Part shown: one piece after another, positions 58,002-64,000 of the stretch
Layout of the letters: each line of letters begins with the position of its first letter
How positions within the stretch are numbered: the first letter of the stretch is position 1
DNA from: Buddleja alternifolia
Lineage: Eukaryota; Streptophyta; Magnoliopsida; Lamiales; Scrophulariaceae
Assembly: GCA_019426215.1 (NCBI GenBank)
Contig: CM033405.1
Location: 29,356,199-29,420,198 of the forward strand
Length of the DNA stretch: 64,000 nt
Reading direction: 5' to 3'
The notes under the pieces: model-generated
Told to the model about the DNA's origin: nothing
Databases searched by the model: none
What the model saw: the letters and a program-made list of their open reading frames with translations, nothing else
Made by a program: the position numbers and the translations under genes

Positions 58002-61000
58002 CTATTGCTGAAATGAAACAGAATAGGAACCAGTATTTGGATCTTTGACAGCTTTGAAGTTGTCCACGCTCATTCCAAAACGACCCAGAATCGAGTTCCC
58101 CATCTCTTTCAGTTTTCCTGCGCCCATAAAACAAACACATTTAGTTAAAGTGTTTGTACGAGAAACATGCCATAATTATTACAGTCCTTTATTACCAGAA
58201 TAGCAATGAACTTCTCACTTTAAAAGTCTTTGTTATATTTCAAGCCAAGAATGTTCTCTACTAGAGACTAAATGACATCTTTCATTTTCATTATTTGTCA
58301 TCTAGTTAAGAGCATAGTGGATCAGTGAGCGGTGCAGATAATGACTTCAAAAAATAAGCCGTGACTTGGGATCTCTAAAATGGGAAATGTTTGATGCTAG
58401 TGAGATAAAGGATGATAATGGGCATGCAAAGTATATAGGAATATATGTGTGATACATGAACAAAGTTGGATTACATAATTCTTTCTCATAAGAAGATGCA
58501 ATAGATGTACAAAGTCGATATACAAACTCTGTATATGAAATGGCAGTCTGAAAGAGAGAGCTCAAATCAGCAGGTGCAATAACACCATTTTGAACTCAAA
58601 ATTGAACTCTAGACTCCAGATATATCACCAACAGTGTCCGGTAATGTTAGCTTCTTGTAAGTTGTAACTGCATATTGTTTAGTCCAAACAAACCTCCTGA
58701 GAAGGATCTCTAAAATAGAGTGGGACACAATACTGAGTCTGACGACTAAATGGATGGTTCTAGTCTTATTGGGGGGAAAATGAGATGCGTAGGCAATGGG
58801 AGAAAGGCTGCATTAGTTCCAAACTCAAGTACCTGGAAGAGATCACAATCTTTGAGAGAACTACGTGGGGAAATCTAGAAACTAGAGTATGCTATGTGAA
58901 TCAGGTCAAGATTGCGCCAGAGCAATGGTACCATTGCTGTAGAGAATGGACTAGCCTAGACATCCCAATCACATGGGACAATGCGGGGCGAAAGATTAAA
59001 ATTAGATACTTCGTGCAGAGATAAATAAAATTTAGCTCACCAATCATCTCTTCCTTCATCTTTTCACGCTTTTCATCTGCTAATGGCTTTAAACGGATGA
59101 TAGTTCTCCGAGCTTGGTCATTTGACGGGTCCAATTCCAAGATTTTAGTCATGTCTACAAGGAAAGGAACAGAAGAATTCAGAAAACATCAAATAACATG
59201 AACATGAGAAAAAACTTAATCTAACATAACAAAATGACTTCTTAGTGCGAATTAAATGAAACACTGAATTTTTCTTAATACAATAATACACATTCAAATT
59301 CAACCCCATCACCCATGCGACCATCTAAACAAGAGCATATCATACATAGAGAACTTGGGACTGGAAAGCCAAAGATAGAGAATTCAGTGGCATGGCAGAC
59401 ACAAGTGTGACAAATGCAGACAAGAAGCAACAGTTATTGATTAACCTCAAACACCAAGCAGTATCACTTTGGATGTCTTGCATTGAACATTACCAGCAAT
59501 AGTCTCTTCATATTGTTCAAGCTTTTCGCGTGCCTCTCCTCTTCTTAATAGAGCTTTCATGTATGTAGGATTCAATTCCAATGCCTTTGTACACTCCTTT
59601 ATTGTCTCCTCATATTTCTCCTGAACATCAATCAAATTGTGAGGATACCAACTTAAGGATGACAACGCATGACGTAAGAATCAGATGGAAACAAAATTCA
59701 ATCATATATCAGGAGTTTTGTAAGAGCAACATATTTTCATTCATCACTTACAAATGTTGTTCAATTCATGCACTCTACAAAACATAGACACTGATTCGGA
59801 TAACATTATATGATTTGAAGTTTGAACGTGTCCTAGTCACTACAGTTCCAAACAAGTCTTAGAACTGTTTAAGAAATTTCCTACTTTATTCTGATAAGAA
59901 TACCCAGCTACCTGTCACTTCTGATCTGTTTTTTTCTCTTTTCTGAAATACATCTTATATTATCTTCATAGATGAACTTATGAAAGTGCAAAATTAGGGA
60001 AGACAACTAAAGAGCCCAACATGGAATTTAGCAAGTTGGTGACGAAAATTGCAACAATATCTCGAAGGATCATGCCATAGAAATAAACTTCATGTTCTCC
60101 TTGCATCGTTCATCTAAATGTGACAAAGCAGTTTTCAATACCATATATATTCACCTCATATCTTACAAGTTAATAGTCTGTGAGACGCTAATCATCAAGA
60201 ACACAAGTTCTATGTAGAGCACAACACAAGTATATTATGTATATCAAGTGCTATCGACCATACAAAATTAGACACGGGAAAGACGTCATAAAGGGCAAAC
60301 AGTCCTATGTAAAGCAACTCAGGCATATTATGCATATCAAGTGCTATTGACCGTAAAAGAATTAGATGTAGGAAAGACATCATATTGTAAAGGTAAAGCA
60401 AAGAGAACAAACCAGTTTGGAGAAACAAGCAGCTCGATTTGCATAACATATTGAACGTATTTCAGTAGATGAAGGACCATCTGGGGAAGCTTGTATCGCA
60501 AGCTCATACTTTGACAGCGCCTCATCATACAGTCCATCTTTAAACAAGGCATTCCCCTCGAGTTTGGCATCATTAGCTCGAGCTAGGGCTTTCTACTTCT
60601 CGACAAGGAAAACAGCAAAGTAAGACAACATTATGGGTGGTGAAACGATTATCAAAATTGGTTCTAGACATAAAGCAAAATCAAGTAAAACCATGGAAAA
60701 CCTTTAAATTGTAGTTTCTAAAGAAAATAAGAATCAAATTAGCTATACTTGAAAATCAGTTCTACTAGCCTAATTGATAATTGAAAGTAAATCCCTTGGC
60801 CAATGACTGATGCAACAAAGCAAAAACAAATCACGACGAACAATAATCAGAATGATTTCATATTTCTCAACATTAGAATTGTACTAGTAAATTGATCATC
60901 TAGACATACCTACGATGTGATAATATCACTCCAAGCTAAGTTCAATCATAATCATTAACCTTCTTCATCAATTCACCTACTTTATCAATTAAATTTACTT

Positions 61001-61413
61001 CCATTTTAACGTCAAACGCGAACCTAATTCCTCAATCAAAACAAAATTCCAATACTCCAGCAACTATTTTCCAATAGGAAAAAACTAGAATCTTCAAATT
61101 CAAGCTAAAAATCAACACAAAACTTCGAAATTGAAAAGCCAAATAGCTACATCATTACCTCATTAGCTTCAGTATCGATCGATTCAGTCGTTTCTTGCCG
61201 TTCTTCCTCCTTGACTTCACCGCTTACATCACGATCGCCATTCTTAGCACTACTATTACCATGAGAATGACTTTGTGGTTCCGGAACGGCGTCGTTTAGC
61301 TCGGTATCACTGGCGGTTTCATAGCCATCGGAATCGTTACCCGACGGCTGCGCCGTCCTCGGATTTGCTTGTGATTTCTTCTCTCCGGGGGATTCTTCTT
61401 CGATCACCGCCAT
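58002..61413 (-). CDS. TTC1-like tetratricopeptide repeat protein
   Basis: Five minus-strand exons: 61159-61413, 60413-60592, 59494-59620, 59041-59154 and 58002-58117. They join to 792 nt, giving 263 residues with no break. Residues 1-85 are acidic and disordered (MAVIEEESPGEKK...). Three TPR motifs follow: ANDAKLEGNALFKDGLYDEA, ANRAACFSKLEKYEETIKEC and ALLRRGEAREKLEQYEETIA. The conserved TTC1 tail is GNSILGRFGMSVDNFKAV, ending SVSFQQ. TTC1 proteins are adaptors; TPR domains of this class bind HSP70/HSP90 C-termini. An in-frame ATG at 61524 exists but its codons are a TA microsatellite, so 61413 was chosen. The gene is convergent with the ANTH gene. Confidence 0.93.
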
Positions 61414-61612
61414 TTCTTCTGCTCGAACAAAGTGTAAAATCGAAACCCTTCGCTTTCTCTCTTTTCCTATATTCGAGTTTTGCGGCGTGTATATAAAATT
61501 ATAAATATATATATATATACGCACATATATATTTCCAGAAAATTCTCTAATTTTATGGATGGACTTTCTGCAGTTGAGCTGGTGCGACGTCGTATTATTT
61601 AGTTTAGTTTAG
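61414..61612 (-). promoter_or_regulatory. TTC1 upstream region
   Basis: Short leader and promoter side of TTC1. A (TA)n tract at about 61501-61520 lies about 100 bp upstream of the start codon and could act as a TATA region. The target duplication of the next element starts at 61613. Confidence 0.4.
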
Positions 61613-61620
61613 CTATTTCT

Positions 61621-61945
61621 AAGGGTGTAAAAGTCGAGTTAAGCCAAACGAGACGTTGTTCAAACTTGTTTGAAATACAACTGAGCTTCAATGTTTGTAT
61701 TTGAGCTTATTTGATTACTAATCGAGTCGAGCTTTAATTGAGCTGAACACGAGTCGAGCTCGAGTAGTTTGAATTTTTTGTATACATTTTTTTATTTTTT
61801 ACTAATCGAAGCGAGGTTCAAACTTTATCAAACATAAAAAGTTATTCAAGCTTGGTTTGATATGTTAAAGTACCGAACTCAAATGAGCTTTTAGATATAA
61901 AGCTCGAGTCGAGTATCAAATAGTTTGGTTCGTCTTTCGGCAGAC
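61621..61945. mobile_element. TCGAG-rich dispersed element, copy 2, with 8-bp target duplication
   Basis: Homologous throughout to 33888-34214, same orientation. It is flanked by an exact 8-bp repeat, ctatttct, at 61613-61620 and 61946-61953, which fits hAT-type insertion. It starts aagggtgtaaaagtcgag and is dense in tcgag/gagct motifs. It has no coding capacity and sits about 200 bp upstream of TTC1. Confidence 0.72.
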
Positions 61946-61953
61946 CTATTTCT

Positions 61954-62431
61954 ATTTGTCTGTCTGGGCTGGCCTGAGGCCAATTATGATAGAAATAACT
62001 AGGCTCTACTTTCTGGGGCCCATTTTAAATGGTATTTGGGTTGGGTGGGCATTAGTCAGGTCCAGACCCAATAAATGTCTTTTAGACCTGGCCCAGACCC
62101 GACCCGATATTGGGTCTTAGATATGGACCAAACCCAGACCTGATAGTATTAAGAGTTCGGGTCTGGGGAATAGACCCGATTCTCTGGCCCGTCAGGTCCA
62201 AGACCAGGTATGGATCGAATAGAAGAGACATTCAATGGGTTTTGTTTGGGTTTGGGCCTGGGCCCAAATAATATCAACCCAACGACAGGCCTATTTTGGG
62301 TCAGTGCTAATATAATTGTCATTACTTACGTATATATATTACGGTGAGTTCGAATACCTTTACACTCATTTTGATATATCTTTCTTGTCAATTTTTGTAA
62401 TTAAAATATTTGAATACTAACAAAAGTATTC

Positions 62432-62468
<37 letters not shown>

Positions 62469-64000
62469 TTATCTTTCAAAATATGTCCAAATCATTTCGA
62501 ATACAATATTTTATGGTAAATTTATGATTAAATGTGATTGAACACTCTTTTAGTTAAACCTCATTTGATTGCCTGTATATAATTGAATGTGATAAAAGTA
62601 TGTTTGATAGTTATGGTAAATATGAGGGTTACATTGGCAAAAATAATTTGGTTACAATAATAAATGATATGTTGATATCCTAATAATTTGTTTTTAAGTT
62701 GTTTGCTTGACATTTTATATAAATATGGATTCAATAGGAAAACCCTGAAGTAACCTATTTATTTGTTCGGATTACCAAAATTACCCATAAACACTAGGTT
62801 ATGGACTGAGGTTTTTTATTACGTGGATAAAATAGTGATTACTATGTTCAAAAAGAGTTGGATATAATCTTGTGATAGTGGATACCACCAACCGGGTGGT
62901 ATATCTAGTATCCTAGAATGGGTGTATAAAAAATCAGTTTACTACGTATCATGCGCCAATCTTGTTGAATCTAACTGAAAATTGGATCTGATAATGGATA
63001 CGTGACTTCTATAAACCCCAATCAAACTATAACTAAAAAAGATGTCAAGGACATGCATAGCTGATATGCTCTTATTCATTTTACTCAAAATGTTAGATCA
63101 AAGTAGCAAGTATCGTTACATTACGTCTTTATTTGTAATTTAAAGACCTTTTCATTTTTCATGTACTCTTTTTTCTTATTCACTACATATATAAAAAAAT
63201 ACTTTGACAATTCAGTGAGAATAATTCGACTCATATAAACCTATAGTTGTTAGAAAACAACGTTGTTCCTAATCTAAAAAATTCGACCTTGTTTTGAATC
63301 TTTGTTATTTATTTTATAGTTTTCATTTATTTATTAAAGGATTATAGTGTTAATGCTTTCGTTCGGCTCTATCAAAACTCTTTTGGTTCCCCGAAACATC
63401 TTGTTATCAAATATTGAATCTCTTATTGGCAATGGTATACATTCTATATTATTTATCAATTGAGAGACTTTTATAGTAATTTTCAAATTATTTATATTAT
63501 TCGTCGAAATAAATTGTGTTTGTAATCCAAAATCACATTTTGATTTCTCAACTGCAAAACCAAACGGGCTATAATCAATTCGTGGACCATTGTATAACTA
63601 AACATAGTAGAGATCATAGATGTTTCATTAATTCCATGTGAATAATAATATCACAATCAAAGAGCTACAAATCAAGTGAGCTTTTGACAGTCGTGGACGC
63701 AAAGGCATAAAGGCGGGCCTCGGCCCTCGCCATTACGGGTACAAGAGGCCCGGGTTTCGCCCGGAAATGATGCAGCGCACCTTTGAACGCACTGGATTCC
63801 ATCACATAACCCTAGTTCAGTTACACATTTGTTTGCTCCAAGCGCCACTTCATTCACTGCATTATATCAATCATACACATATTAGTGACGACCATATATA
63901 TACATAAAAAATGTTTGTCATACTAATTGTTTTTATGAATTCACGATTTATGAAAGGCTTTATTTTTGTAAGTATTTGGACAATTGAAAAATAATTCTAA
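61954..64000. other. Intergenic DNA with GGGTC-rich repeat, TA tract and a GC island
   Basis: No gene is supported. About 62030-62295 is dense in gacccga/gggtc phrases (cagacccgacccgatattgg), typical of another small dispersed element, but its ends were not fixed. A (TA)n tract lies at about 62436-62462. A GC-rich island of about 110 bp (63697-63805) stands out from AT-rich flanks; the minus-strand open frame there (63672-63857) is not gene-like. Confidence 0.4.

Noticed and set aside
61147..61524. Longer N-terminus for TTC1 from an upstream in-frame ATG
   Set aside because: The extra codons are a TA microsatellite and the sequence MAVIEE... fits the family start; the upstream ATG is probably in the promoter or leader.
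63672..63857. Minus-strand open frame of 61 codons in the GC island
   Set aside because: No domain, no homologue recognised, and the frame only reflects local GC content.

Overview
The window is nuclear DNA from a flowering plant, most likely a eudicot. It is AT-rich, with short GT-AG introns, TA/CT microsatellites, tRNA-derived SINEs and many small DNA transposons. Reading exon by exon gives six intact protein genes whose joined exons stay in frame to the stop: a TM9SF/nonaspanin protein (4153-6132 +, one coding exon), an ATG18b-like autophagy PROPPIN (11697-19245 +, 11 exons, 369 aa), an SND2/TMEM208 ER-targeting protein (19739-22637 -, 5 exons, 174 aa), a mitochondrial AFG1-like ATPase (35282-41888 +, 14 exons, 503 aa), an ANTH-domain clathrin assembly protein (49891-55384 +, 15 exons, 655 aa) and a TTC1-type tetratricopeptide protein (58002-61413 -, 5 exons, 263 aa). 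They serve membrane traffic, autophagy, ER insertion, mitochondrial quality control and chaperone adaptor roles. They are not a pathway. From memory, ATG18b, the TMEM208 homologue, the AFG1-like ATPase and the TPR protein are near neighbours on Arabidopsis chromosome 4, so this looks like an ancestral gene block enlarged by transposons.

Layout: 1-1300 minisatellite and a hAT-like MITE; 2280-6290 TM9SF with a 5'UTR intron; 6573-8262 a Mutator-like element with a perfect 9-bp target duplication; 8580-10445 a TIR element carrying eight copies of a 186-bp repeat in exact register; 11.7-22.7 kb ATG18b and SND2 tail to tail; 22.8-24.9 kb two hAT-like elements; 26.2-31.5 kb a giant palindrome; 32.9-33.3 kb a poly-G/poly-C fold-back MITE and a SINE; 34.7-42.1 kb AFG1; 42.9-45.8 kb a fold-back element and a decayed duplicate of the AFG1 3' end; 45.8-48.3 kb hAT-like, SINE and TIR elements; 48.4-61.5 kb ANTH and TTC1 in convergent orientation with a SINE between them; 61.6-64 kb dispersed repeats.

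The most unusual object is the 5.2-kb palindrome at 26225-31460. Two arms of about 2.6 kb, nearly identical by eye, meet at a 30-nt spacer. Each arm carries a leader, a 5'UTR intron and a broken plant-mobile-domain (PMD) gene, and the two genes face each other. Read-through from either end would give an RNA able to fold into a multi-kilobase hairpin, a natural candidate for siRNA production. The outer parts carry GC-rich hairpin modules around ACGT cores. Second are the 186-bp array, which shows a two-unit higher-order pattern inside a transposon, and the direct duplication of the AFG1 3' end. All family calls come from reading the sequence and from recalled family knowledge; no search was run.
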